DNA of 7,200 nt from Oscillospiraceae bacterium (GCA_900757485.1 CAAEOA010000187.1:1-7200), one strand, 5' to 3'; positions 1-5,876 are shown, counted from the stretch's first letter. Numbers and translations: made by a program. The notes: generated from the letters alone by a model not told the origin.

Positions 1-685
1 AGGAATCAGGCAGATAGGTGAATACCATTTCGATTGCCTTTAATGCAAGCGGATCGGTAAAGGGAGAATTGAGGGTGGACACATAGGCTTCAATTGCGTG
101 CGTTAAAGCGTCCATACCGGTATGCGCCGTCAGCTTGGCAGGCATGGTTTCCGCCAAATCCGGATCGACGATAGCGATATCGGGAGTAATATTAAAATCA
201 GCAAGCGGATATTTGATGCCCTTTTGATAATCGGTAATAACCGAAAATGCGGTTACTTCTGTTGCAGTTCCGGAGGTAGAAGGAATTGCGAGAAATTTTG
301 CTTTTTGGCGCAGGGTGGGGAAAGCAAACGGGGTGATCAAATCTTCAAATTTTGTATCGGGGTATTCATAAAAAGCCCACATTGCTTTGGCTGCGTCAAT
401 CGGTGAGCCGCCGCCCATTGCAATAATCCAGTCGGGTTCAAATTCCCGCATGGCTGCTGCGCCTTTCATAACGGTTTCAACAGAAGGATCCGGTTCTACG
501 CCTTCAAACAGTCTGGTTTCTATTCCGGCTTCTTTTAAGTTCTCTACGACACGATCCAAAAATCCGAAACGCTTCATTGAGCCGCCGCCGACTACGATGA
601 TTGCTTTTTTACCGGACAAATGTTTTAATTCATCCAATGTGCCTTTGCCAAAATAAATGTCCCGCGGTAACGTAAATCTTGCCAT
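1..685 (-). CDS. Iron-containing alcohol dehydrogenase (partial, C-terminus beyond window)
   Basis: Reads from ATG at 685 down off the left edge, giving 228 residues of a family usually about 380-390 long. The product is a cytoplasmic NAD(P)H-dependent, Fe(II)-dependent (group III) alcohol dehydrogenase, the butanol dehydrogenase/1,2-propanediol oxidoreductase type, which reduces aldehydes to alcohols in fermentation. Seen in the translation: N-terminal nucleotide-binding half with VVGGGS at 31-36, the cofactor-contacting GGGSPIDAAK at 91-100, the STSGTATE segment at 136-143, and the metal-site block HTGMDALTHAIEAY at 188-201. By analogy with FucO, Asp192 and His196 are the first two iron ligands; the remaining two His ligands would lie beyond the window. 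The start is fixed by AAAGGAAG (694-701) 8 nt upstream. It is probably a single-gene transcript controlled by Rex (see 794-811). Substrate cannot be told from sequence. Confidence 0.95.
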   Translation of the reverse strand, partial: MARFTLPRDIYFGKGTLDELKHLSGKKAIIVVGGGSMKRFGFLDRVVENLKEAGIETRLFEGVEPDPSVETVMKGAAAMREFEPDWIIAMGGGSPIDAAKAMWAFYEYPDTKFEDLITPFAFPTLRQKAKFLAIPSTSGTATEVTAFSVITDYQKGIKYPLADFNITPDIAIVDPDLAETMPAKLTAHTGMDALTHAIEAYVSTLNSPFTDPLALKAIEMVFTYLPDS

Positions 686-750
686 AATAACAACTTCCTT
701 TCATTTTAGCCGGGATGCACCAGATAACTGTGTTGTGCGGTTATAGGAAG

Positions 751-792
751 CAACCGGTTGTTGAATATCATCTCATGATAAGCACTCAACAT
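751..792 (-). promoter_or_regulatory. Dyads in the adh leader
   Basis: Within the predicted 5' untranslated region are a perfect 10 bp palindrome CAACCGGTTG (751-760) and, partly overlapping it, an interrupted dyad: GTTGA (760-764) with TCAAC (786-790), enclosing TATCA (766-770) with TGATA (776-780). The RNA could form a stem-loop with an asymmetric internal loop. There is no U-run, so it is not an obvious terminator. It may be a second protein site or an mRNA-stabilising hairpin; function unknown. Confidence 0.4.
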
Positions 793-793
793 C

Positions 794-811
794 TTGTTAA
801 ATATTTATCAA
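794..811 (-). promoter_or_regulatory. Rex-like operator of the alcohol dehydrogenase gene
   Basis: The 18-mer TTGTTAAATATTTATCAA fits the Rex consensus TTGTTAA-N4-TTAACAA at 13 of the 14 specified positions. It begins 10 nt after the -10 box, so it covers the first transcribed bases, a position where bound Rex would block initiation. Rex is the Gram-positive NADH/NAD+ sensor, and alcohol dehydrogenase genes are classical targets in Clostridia. The site is seen; the regulation is inferred. Confidence 0.75.
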
Positions 812-820
812 TCTAAATAT

Positions 821-849
821 ATTATAAAGGTTTCTTTTTTAAAAATCAA
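821..849 (-). promoter_or_regulatory. Sigma-A-like promoter of the alcohol dehydrogenase gene
   Basis: Reading the minus strand, TTGATT (849-844) and a perfect TATAAT (826-821) are separated by 17 nt. Predicted transcription start is near 814, giving a leader of roughly 130 nt before the ATG at 685. The surrounding 780-950 is strongly AT-rich. The -35 matches consensus at 4 of 6 positions, the -10 at 6 of 6. Confidence 0.7.
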
Positions 850-931
850 TATATGAATTGTATTTTTTGTGTTAACATGCGATCAAAAAGGTAAAAGATA
901 AAATAAAATGGGAATATATGTAAATAATAGT

Positions 932-970
932 AAATATAAAAAATAGGAAAGGAGCATCCGAAGATGCTCC
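932..970 (-). terminator. Rho-independent terminator of the lipoprotein gene
   Basis: A perfect 8 bp stem GGAGCATC (951-958) / GATGCTCC (963-970) with a CGAA tetraloop. On the minus strand it is followed by a U-rich tract (complement of 932-950, including six consecutive T). It lies about 60 nt past the lipoprotein stop. There is no T-run on the plus-strand side, so it acts leftward and insulates the adh promoter. Confidence 0.85.
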
Positions 971-1031
971 GAAGAAGGAATTGTATTCTGTTTACTTGTT
1001 CACACAAATAACATGGAAAAAGTGATTTTTT

Positions 1032-2033
1032 CTAATATGCCGCCTCAGCTAATTTGGCTGCAATTCTTAAAAGTTCTGCTGAGTATTCCAGTGCCTCTTG
1101 TGTGTCCTTTAATTCTAATTCGATTTCATCGGCTCTTGCAGACCAATCGGCAGCCTTGGATGCCATTTTTGTGTAATCAGAGAGTATAGACATATCAGTA
1201 GGATTCACTTTATATTTTTTTATAATCTCTATGTAATCATCAACCCATACTTCATAGTCTTTCAAAAATTGTTTCCATTCCTGATGGCTAGAGGAAACAG
1301 CGGATTTATTTGATGAGGTAATTGAACTTATATGTTTTGACGAGCTATTATTTGTTCCGGGCGTACTTTTGGCATCAGAAGTATTATCCGGTTGATTGAT
1401 TTCAATGGACATGACATTGTTTCCCATATATCGCAGAGAAAGGCGGTAACCGTTTGCATTTTTTGCGTTATAAAACTTATCCCCTTTTTCGTAGTCCACA
1501 GTGAATCCTTTCCCTGCGCATTCATTTGCATAAGCGTTAAAATTATCTATTGTAGTTTCTCCTAAATAAATAAAAAATCCAGAAGATTTTTCCCAATTGA
1601 TTGTTCCCACAGTTGATTTAGGCTTGGGCAACAAAGCTGATATTTCATTTTGAGGCCATTGCATCTGTCCCATTTTCATAGGAGCATTAAGCTCAATAGA
1701 TAATTTTCGATCGTAATAATGCAATTCCAATTTATAACCGTCTTGATTAAAAGCATTGTATGTACGGTATGATCCCCCGGATTCCTCGCTGTCCACTGTA
1801 AATCCTTTTTGCCTGCAGGCGTCTAAATAGTCTTTGTATTGTTTTTCGGAAACTTTAAAAATATCGAGCCATAGTTTTGTGGAAGAGTCAGTGTATATTT
1901 CTCCTTTAGACGATTCCGGCTGCGGAAGTACTGTGCTAAGGCTGATATCAGCCCATTCTAGATTTTCTCCGCCGCAGGCAGCCAAAGAAAGAATCATCAT
2001 TGCTGCAAGTAAAAGTGCTATTGCTTTTTTCAT
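1032..2033 (-). CDS. Secreted lipoprotein with two tandem repeat domains, function unknown
   Basis: 333 residues from the ATG at 2033, chosen because GGAGGGG (2043-2049) sits 9 nt upstream and because the signal peptide then begins properly (MKKAIALLLAAM); an in-frame start at 2066 would add 11 residues without a good ribosome site. The signal peptide ends in a lipobox L17-A18-A19-C20, so Cys20 should be lipidated and the mature protein anchored outside the cytoplasmic membrane. Residues ~30-116 and ~131-213 are clear internal repeats: both run from 'LLP/VLP-P-x-S..G.I' through 'GFTVD' (77-81 and 176-180), 'N..GY.L.L.Y' and 'SIE.N'. A Ser/Asn-rich linker (~217-250) leads to a charged, Trp-containing helical tail (~251-333) with coiled-coil character. 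I do not recognise a function; the repeats resemble uncharacterised lipoprotein domains of Clostridia. It is transcribed divergently from the XRE gene at 2218. Confidence 0.9.
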   Translation of the reverse strand: MKKAIALLLAAMMILSLAACGGENLEWADISLSTVLPQPESSKGEIYTDSSTKLWLDIFKVSEKQYKDYLDACRQKGFTVDSEESGGSYRTYNAFNQDGYKLELHYYDRKLSIELNAPMKMGQMQWPQNEISALLPKPKSTVGTINWEKSSGFFIYLGETTIDNFNAYANECAGKGFTVDYEKGDKFYNAKNANGYRLSLRYMGNNVMSIEINQPDNTSDAKSTPGTNNSSSKHISSITSSNKSAVSSSHQEWKQFLKDYEVWVDDYIEIIKKYKVNPTDMSILSDYTKMASKAADWSARADEIELELKDTQEALEYSAELLRIAAKLAEAAY

Positions 2034-2051
2034 AAGTAAATACCCCTCCGT

Positions 2052-2067
2052 TTTGCATTTTTGCAAA
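2052..2067 (-). promoter_or_regulatory. Short hairpin just upstream of the lipoprotein ribosome site
   Basis: TTTGCA (2052-2057) and TGCAAA (2062-2067) around TTTT, ending three bases before the GGAGGGG ribosome site at 2043-2049. It could form a weak hairpin in the mRNA leader; no function is evident. Confidence 0.3.
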
Positions 2068-2079
2068 TTTAATTTTATA

Positions 2080-2113
2080 GCATTAAAACAGAACAGAAAT
2101 TCTGATTTAATGC
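2080..2113 (-). promoter_or_regulatory. Nested dyad at the lipoprotein transcription start
   Basis: Outer arms GCATTAAA (2080-2087) and TTTAATGC (2106-2113) enclose inner arms CAGAA (2094-2098) and TTCTG (2100-2104). It begins next to the -10 box and includes the predicted start near 2108, so it could be a second operator or a 5' mRNA hairpin. Confidence 0.45.
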
Positions 2114-2114
2114 A

Positions 2115-2143
2115 AGTATATCATGTATAGCTTAATTTGTCAA
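2115..2143 (-). promoter_or_regulatory. Promoter of the lipoprotein gene
   Basis: On the minus strand a perfect -35 TTGACA (2143-2138) and a -10 TATACT (2120-2115) are spaced by exactly 17 nt. Predicted start near 2108, about 75 nt before the ATG at 2033. The -35 lies at the centre of the 34 bp palindrome 2123-2156. Confidence 0.8.
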
Positions 2144-2156
2144 TTAAACTATACAT
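2123..2156. promoter_or_regulatory. 34 bp palindrome, probable XRE operator
   Basis: Two 15-nt arms, ATGTATAG-c-TTAATT (2123-2137) and AATTAA-a-CTATACAT (2142-2156), match perfectly except for one position and flank a 4-nt centre. It spans the -35 box and spacer of the lipoprotein promoter and lies just upstream of the XRE gene. A dimeric repressor bound here would block the lipoprotein promoter and probably also affect the XRE gene. That the neighbouring XRE protein is the binder is inferred from adjacency. Confidence 0.7.
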
Positions 2157-2161
2157 ATAAT
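2132..2161 (+). promoter_or_regulatory. Possible promoter of the XRE gene
   Basis: A perfect TATAAT (2156-2161) is preceded at 18 nt by a weak TTAATT (2132-2137). The predicted start near 2168 leaves about 50 nt to the ATG. A second TATAAT at 2189-2194 exists but would place the start on top of the ribosome site. The weak -35 overlaps the 34 bp palindrome, which fits an autorepressed gene. Confidence 0.4.
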
Positions 2162-2175
2162 GATAATTTATTATC
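2162..2175. promoter_or_regulatory. 14 bp palindrome near the XRE gene start of transcription
   Basis: GATAAT-tt-ATTATC, a perfect dyad directly after a TATAAT (2156-2161) on the plus strand. If that TATAAT is the XRE gene's -10, this dyad covers the transcription start and could be an autoregulatory site. AT-richness makes chance occurrence possible. Confidence 0.4.
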
Positions 2176-2217
2176 GTGTTACGCAATCTATAATAAACAA
2201 GAGGAGGCGTGTAATAT

Positions 2218-2499
2218 ATGATATCTGATACAATTAAAACATTGCGGGAGCGGGCAAATATGTCTCAGGCAGCACTTGCAAAAAAGTTAGATGTAACTCG
2301 TAGCAGCGTAAATGCATGGGAAATGGGACTGTCAACACCTACAACGCAATATGTTGTCGGTATAGCAAAACTTTTTCATGTATCCGCTGATTATTTGCTT
2401 GGAATGGAAGCTAAGGCAAGTATTGTTTTAGATGGTTATACGCCAGAGGAGATAGAATTACTTTATAGCCTTATAAAATATTTTGACAACCAAAGATAA
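2218..2499 (+). CDS. XRE-family helix-turn-helix transcriptional regulator
   Basis: 93 residues; ATG at 2218 with GAGGAGG (2201-2207) 10 nt upstream. Residues 1-62 are a complete HTH_3/Cro-CI domain: 'IKTLRERANMSQAALAKKLDVTRSSVNAWEMG..TPTT...IAKLF.VSADYLLG', with the recognition helix around TRSSVNAWE (27-35). The remaining ~30 residues (DGYTPEEIELLYSLIKYF) form a short C-terminal helix, probably for dimerisation; there is no ligand-binding, peptidase or toxin domain. It is divergent from the lipoprotein gene and most likely represses it and itself through the dyads at 2123-2175. It ends just before hairpin repeat copy A, which would terminate it. What signal relieves repression is not visible. 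Confidence 0.93.
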   Translation: MISDTIKTLRERANMSQAALAKKLDVTRSSVNAWEMGLSTPTTQYVVGIAKLFHVSADYLLGMEAKASIVLDGYTPEEIELLYSLIKYFDNQR

Positions 2500-2567
2500 T
2501 TGCGTTAAAGGTATATTCCAAAATTTAAAAGTATTTTACCAGTATTTTTTCAATAAGGTCAAAGACT

Positions 2568-2662
2568 CATCAATCAACGTTCCGGTGATTGATTGTACTA
2601 CCACCGGAAAAAGTGAGTGGAACCCGCCTTTAGAGGCGGGTTCCACTCACTTTTTCGTTATA
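2568..2662 (+). repeat. Hairpin repeat, copy A
   Basis: A 95 bp unit homologous, in opposite orientation, to 4611-4705. Both begin CATCA-(A/T)-TCAACGTTCC and end CGTTATA. Copy A contains a small stem CCGGTG (2582-2587)/CACCGG (2602-2607) followed by a perfect 22 bp hairpin (2608-2655). Weaker similarity reaches left to a shared CAGTATT at 2540-2546. It lies between the XRE stop (2499) and the GH35 stop (2669). The identity is a by-eye alignment needing gaps. Confidence 0.75.
2608..2655. terminator. Bidirectional terminator between XRE and GH35 genes
   Basis: A perfect 22 bp stem (2608-2629 / 2634-2655) with loop TTAG; the GC-rich top is CCCGCCT/AGGCGGG and the base is A5/T5, so each strand reads a hairpin followed by a T-run. 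It should end the XRE transcript going right and the GH35 transcript going left. It is also the distal half of repeat copy A. Confidence 0.85.
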
Positions 2663-2668
2663 TCCGGG

Positions 2669-4423
2669 TTATCCTAAATCACATACGTCTGTCAGAAGCA
2701 CTTCATTTGTGACGCAATGTTCTAACTCCAATACGGTGATATTATTTTTGCCGGTTTTCAGCAAAGGCGCCGGAATATACAAAGTCTTTTGAGGCCCTGC
2801 AGTATTCCAATATCTTCCGATATTAAATCCATTTACAAAAACAACACCTTTTGTAAATCCATCCAGTCGGATAAAAGTATCTGCTGTTTCATTGATGTCA
2901 AAATCTCCCGATAAAAAGGTCGGTACTTGTATTTCACCGTCAAAAGGAGTGTATTGCAAAGTTGAAAGATCTTCCAGCGGCAGAGGATAGATCGTCCATC
3001 CGAAATGACTTTGCTGACCGATTCGCACGCCGTGCAAAATGCCTTTTGCATCATACAGCTTCGGACCGTAGTTCACTCGTCCCATGTTTTCAACTAAAAT
3101 GTCAAGCTGTATTTTTTCGTTTTCCGCCAGTTCGATCAGAACCTCATCATTTCTGCGGCGGGTACGTTCCTTAATTCCTTTTAAAGTTCGATTGACGAAG
3201 ATTAATGCGCGGTCATGCAGTCCGTCGATTTCCAGAGGGAGTTTTTCCATCGGACCGCAAACAACGGTGGAATATAGAATAAAACCAAAGTCCTGATCCA
3301 GTTCTTCCATTGTCAGCGGAGCAGTGCTTTTTGTAGGAGCAGACAAATTTTCCAGATGATCCAATAAAGAAGCTTTTTTGGTCAAAGCCACTTTACCGTA
3401 TGCTTTTTTGGGAAGATTAGATACCGTTAATGCAGGGGCTTCCCCAAAATGTTTTTCCAGTACCGATTTTACCTCGTAATATTTCGGAGTCAAATCTCCG
3501 CATTCACTGACCAGACAGTCATAATCATAACTTGTAACGATAGGCTGGTACACACCGTCATAATTTGCTCCATTGGTAAAAGCAAAATTTGTACCCCCGT
3601 GGAACATATAAAAGTTCACCGACGCTCCGGTACAAAGTATTTCATCTAAAACTTGAGCAGTATCTTGCGGTGAGCGGGTATGGTGGTCTTCGTACCAGTG
3701 GTCAAACCAACCGTTCCAGCACTCCATACACATCAACGGCTGATTCGGGCGAAATTCTTTTAATGCCGCAAAATTCTCAGCAGGTCTGCTCCCGAAGTTT
3801 ACGGTTGCCAACACATCGTCAACGGAACCGCCGTGAAGCATAAATTTTTGCGCTCCGTCAGAGGTAAACAGCAAGCAGTCCACGTGGTTGCTGTTTAAAA
3901 TTTCGGTTAATGCCGTTAAATATTTTTTGTCGTTCCCATAGCCTCCGTATTCGTTTTCGACCTGTACGGCAATCACGTTTCCACCGTTGGTAGATAAGCG
4001 CGGTACAATATGTGAAAACAACACTTTATAATAATTGCTGATCTTTTCCAAAAACAACGGATCATAGCATCGGAACTTCATGCGCGGGTATTTCATCAGC
4101 CATGAAGGCAGTCCTCCCATCTCCCACTCTGCACAGATATACGGACCCGGACGCAAAATAACATTTAAGTCGAGACTTTTCGCGATGTCTAAAAATTTAC
4201 CAATATTAAGACCGCCGGAAAAATCAAAAACTCCTTCCCGCCGTTCGTGCAAATTCCAGCAAACATAGGTTTCTACGGTATTAAAACCGCACGCCTTCAG
4301 CTTTTTTAAACGATCTTCCCAATATTCCGGAACAACCCGAAAATAATGTATGGCTCCGGATAAGATAGTAGTAGGTTGACCGTCTATCAAGAAGCGGTCA
4401 TCTTGAATCGTTAGTATTCCCAT
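2669..4423 (-). CDS. Beta-galactosidase, glycoside hydrolase family 35
   Basis: 584 residues from the ATG at 4423, which has GGAGG (4433-4437) 9 nt upstream; the upstream in-frame ATG at 4453 has no ribosome site and adds only 10 residues. GH35 enzymes hydrolyse terminal beta-galactosides with retention. Seen: N-terminal TIM-barrel start 'FLIDGQPTTILSGAIHYFRV' (11-30), 'VETYVCWNLHE' (50-60), 'LRPGPYICAEWEMGGLP' (90-106), 'VQVENEYGGYG' (153-163) holding the proposed acid/base Glu158, and 'MECWNGWFDHW' (233-243) holding the proposed nucleophile Glu234. The last ~230 residues form beta-sandwich domains ending in the jelly-roll 'GFNIGRYWN'. There is no signal peptide, so it should be cytoplasmic, as in the ~595-residue Firmicutes BgaC type acting on imported Gal-beta-1,3-GlcNAc-like sugars. 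No transporter or sugar regulator lies next to it. Exact linkage preference is inferred only. Confidence 0.95.
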   Translation of the reverse strand: MGILTIQDDRFLIDGQPTTILSGAIHYFRVVPEYWEDRLKKLKACGFNTVETYVCWNLHERREGVFDFSGGLNIGKFLDIAKSLDLNVILRPGPYICAEWEMGGLPSWLMKYPRMKFRCYDPLFLEKISNYYKVLFSHIVPRLSTNGGNVIAVQVENEYGGYGNDKKYLTALTEILNSNHVDCLLFTSDGAQKFMLHGGSVDDVLATVNFGSRPAENFAALKEFRPNQPLMCMECWNGWFDHWYEDHHTRSPQDTAQVLDEILCTGASVNFYMFHGGTNFAFTNGANYDGVYQPIVTSYDYDCLVSECGDLTPKYYEVKSVLEKHFGEAPALTVSNLPKKAYGKVALTKKASLLDHLENLSAPTKSTAPLTMEELDQDFGFILYSTVVCGPMEKLPLEIDGLHDRALIFVNRTLKGIKERTRRRNDEVLIELAENEKIQLDILVENMGRVNYGPKLYDAKGILHGVRIGQQSHFGWTIYPLPLEDLSTLQYTPFDGEIQVPTFLSGDFDINETADTFIRLDGFTKGVVFVNGFNIGRYWNTAGPQKTLYIPAPLLKTGKNNITVLELEHCVTNEVLLTDVCDLG

Positions 4424-4795
4424 AAGCAAGTTCCTCCGTTGTTCTGATTTCATACAACATGGATTTCCGCATTTTTCGAGAAACCCATATTAATGTTTGA
4501 AGTCTGTAAAAGTAAATGCGAGAACAATTATTTGACATTTCGGAAATTTGGGATAACGCGATACTGCTTTTTCGGAAGTCATTTTTGCTTCTTCCGGCTT
4601 TATATGGAAGTATAACGAAAAGCGAGATGTCCTCCGCCTTTATAGGCAGAGGGTTTCATTCACTTTTTTCGGTGGTGCAATCCACCACTGGAACGTTGAA
4701 TGATGGGGATTTAACCCTTTTGAATACTGAATCTTTTCATTTGGCTTTTTACAAATGTTCGATATTATCATTAATAGGACTGTATTTCAAGGTTT
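4424..4795. other. Gap between GH35 and yebC genes
   Basis: This 372-base stretch holds repeat copy B (4611-4705), which follows the yebC stop, and the GH35 leader (4424-4610). The leader carries a possible hairpin GGATTTC (4451-4457)/GAAACCC (4470-4476) and small alternating GGAAG/CTTCC/GGAAG segments (4574-4610), but I see no convincing sigma-A promoter for GH35; the best candidate is weak (minus-strand TTTACT-18-TAATAT, around 4487-4516). No protein-coding signature is visible on either strand. Confidence 0.5.
4611..4705 (-). repeat. Hairpin repeat, copy B (probable yebC terminator)
   Basis: Read on the minus strand this matches copy A end to end, with indels concentrated in the hairpin. 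It contains a small stem GTGGTG-gattg-CACCAC and a larger one CCTCTGCCT/AGGCGGAGG closed by G-U pairs, with an imperfect lower stem, then TTTT. It starts about 90 nt beyond the yebC stop, so it can act as the yebC terminator. Pairing is retained through wobble and compensating changes relative to copy A, suggesting the RNA or cruciform structure matters. Confidence 0.7.
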
Positions 4796-5539
4796 TTAGT
4801 CGTTTGGCAAATCTTCTTCATTTTCCAGATTGTGCCATACGTTCTGTACGTCGTCATTGTCCTCCAGCGCATCCAGCAGCCGTCCCATCTTAACCAGGCT
4901 GTCCGGATCTTCCAGACGGGTATAAGTGGCGGGAACCTGCGCTGCCTCTGCCGAGCTGATGTCGTAACCCTTCTGTTCCAATACCTCTCTGACGTTGTGC
5001 AGGCTTGCAGTGTCGGTGGAAATTTCCAAAACACCGTCCTCCAGTTTATAATCATCGGCGCCTGCTTCCATGACGTCATCCATTACTTTTTCTTCATCCA
5101 AACCGTCATTCTCAACCAAAATAATGCCCTTGGGGGAGAACATAAAAGAGACGCATCCGGGAGTGCCTAAATTGCCTCCGAATTTATCGAAATAGTGACG
5201 TACATCCGATGCGGTGCGATTGCGGTTGTCGGTCAGACACTCGACAATCAAAGCAACGCCGTTTGGTCCGTATCCTTCATAAACGATGTTTTCATAATCG
5301 TTTTTATCCTGTCCGCCGGCAGCTTTTTTGATAACACGATCGATATTGTCGTTTGGAACGTTATTGGATTTTGCTTTTGCAATCAAATCACGTAATTTGC
5401 TGTTTACAGCAGGATCGGGGCCTCCTTCGCGAACGGCAACCGTCATTTCCCGCCCGATTTTAGTGAAAACCTTGGCGCGCTCTGCGTCGGTTTTTCCTTT
5501 TTTGCGTTTGATGGTACTCCACTTGGAATGTCCTGACAT
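4796..5539 (-). CDS. yebC: YebC/PmpR family protein (translation factor / regulator)
   Basis: 247 residues from the ATG at 5539, preceded by AAAGGAAG (5546-5553); this start gives the invariant MSGHSKW N-terminus, and a TTG 57 nt upstream is not needed. The family is cytoplasmic, long annotated as a DNA-binding regulator (DUF28) and more recently linked to the ribosome, helping translate proline-rich stretches. Seen: basic 'HSKWSTIKRKKGKTDAERAKVFTKIGREM' (4-32), 'VPNDNIDRVIKKAAG' (61-75), 'YEGYGPNGVALIVECLTDNRNRT' (87-109), 'FGGNLGTPGCVSFMF' (119-133), and an acidic C-terminus. Full length for the family with no missing segment. It has its own promoter at 5729-5757 and is not followed by ruvC in this genome, unlike the common arrangement. 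Confidence 0.97.
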   Translation of the reverse strand: MSGHSKWSTIKRKKGKTDAERAKVFTKIGREMTVAVREGGPDPAVNSKLRDLIAKAKSNNVPNDNIDRVIKKAAGGQDKNDYENIVYEGYGPNGVALIVECLTDNRNRTASDVRHYFDKFGGNLGTPGCVSFMFSPKGIILVENDGLDEEKVMDDVMEAGADDYKLEDGVLEISTDTASLHNVREVLEQKGYDISSAEAAQVPATYTRLEDPDSLVKMGRLLDALEDNDDVQNVWHNLENEEDLPND

Positions 5540-5722
5540 GAAAATCTTCCTTTCAAAACTTAAACTTACTATTTCAGACAGCGTGCCTATTTTCAAACGT
5601 CCGCTGAATAAGCGGTTGCTTCAGTTCAAGCGGGGCGCTGTCTAAGTAATCAATGTTTCTTTTTATCGTAAACGGCTGTCTAATATTTTCTTAAAAAAAT
5701 AAGCATATCCGTAAACCTGTTC
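5540..5722 (-). promoter_or_regulatory. Structured leader of yebC with repeated GCTGTCT boxes
   Basis: Predicted 5' untranslated region of roughly 180 nt. An 8 bp stem AGACAGCG (5576-5583)/CGCTGTCT (5636-5643) can close a domain that contains CCGCT-gaata-AGCGG (5601-5615). A second GCTGTCTAA at 5675-5683 repeats the one at 5637-5645, so the 5576-5582 arm could pair with either copy, giving mutually exclusive structures. No known riboswitch or T-box motif is recognised. The pairing is seen; regulation is speculative. Confidence 0.4.
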
Positions 5723-5728
5723 CATATA

Positions 5729-5757
5729 ATAATACAGCGGAATGATAATTCCGTCAA
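5729..5757 (-). promoter_or_regulatory. Promoter of yebC
   Basis: Minus-strand TTGACG (5757-5752) and TATTAT (5734-5729) spaced by 17 nt, each 5 of 6 to consensus. Start expected near 5722. A small dyad GGAAT-gata-ATTCC (5739-5752) fills the spacer. Confidence 0.7.
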
Positions 5758-5790
5758 TAAAAAAACGAAAAATCAAGAAGCATATCTTGA
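5758..5790 (-). terminator. Weak leftward terminator upstream of the yebC promoter
   Basis: Stem TCAAGA (5773-5778)/TCTTGA (5785-5790) with a 6-nt loop, extendable by A/T pairs around one bulged base. On the minus strand it runs into TTTTTCG then seven T. It would stop any leftward transcription antisense to the Gln/Asn-rich gene before it enters yebC. The stem is short and AT-rich. Confidence 0.5.
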
Positions 5791-5876
5791 CTTTTCGATG
5801 CTTATTGTCCCGAAAACATGAGAAAATAAGCAGATTGCTGCTAAAACCAAGTTGTAGAAAAGGATGGTGAAAAACA

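Noticed and set aside
122..656. Two plus-strand frames over the left end
   Set aside because: Both are antisense to the clearly coding alcohol dehydrogenase, whose motifs leave no doubt about the strand.
2483..2677. 64-codon plus-strand frame overlapping the XRE 3' end
   Set aside because: It mostly translates repeat copy A and its hairpin; no ribosome site.
4532..4552. Perfect TTGACA on the plus strand as a promoter
   Set aside because: No acceptable -10 box at 16-18 nt and no plus-strand gene downstream.
2568..4705. Insertion sequence or composite transposon
   Set aside because: No transposase, no visible target-site duplication, and the two repeats have diverged with indels; only a repeat-flanked gene can be supported.
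4516..4893. 125-codon open frame on the plus strand
   Set aside because: It has no ribosome site, runs through repeat copy B and then antisense through the 3' end of yebC; composition is not protein-like.
5540..5722. T-box or known riboswitch in the yebC leader
   Set aside because: No T-box sequence, specifier-like domain or recognisable riboswitch core is present; only generic stems are seen.
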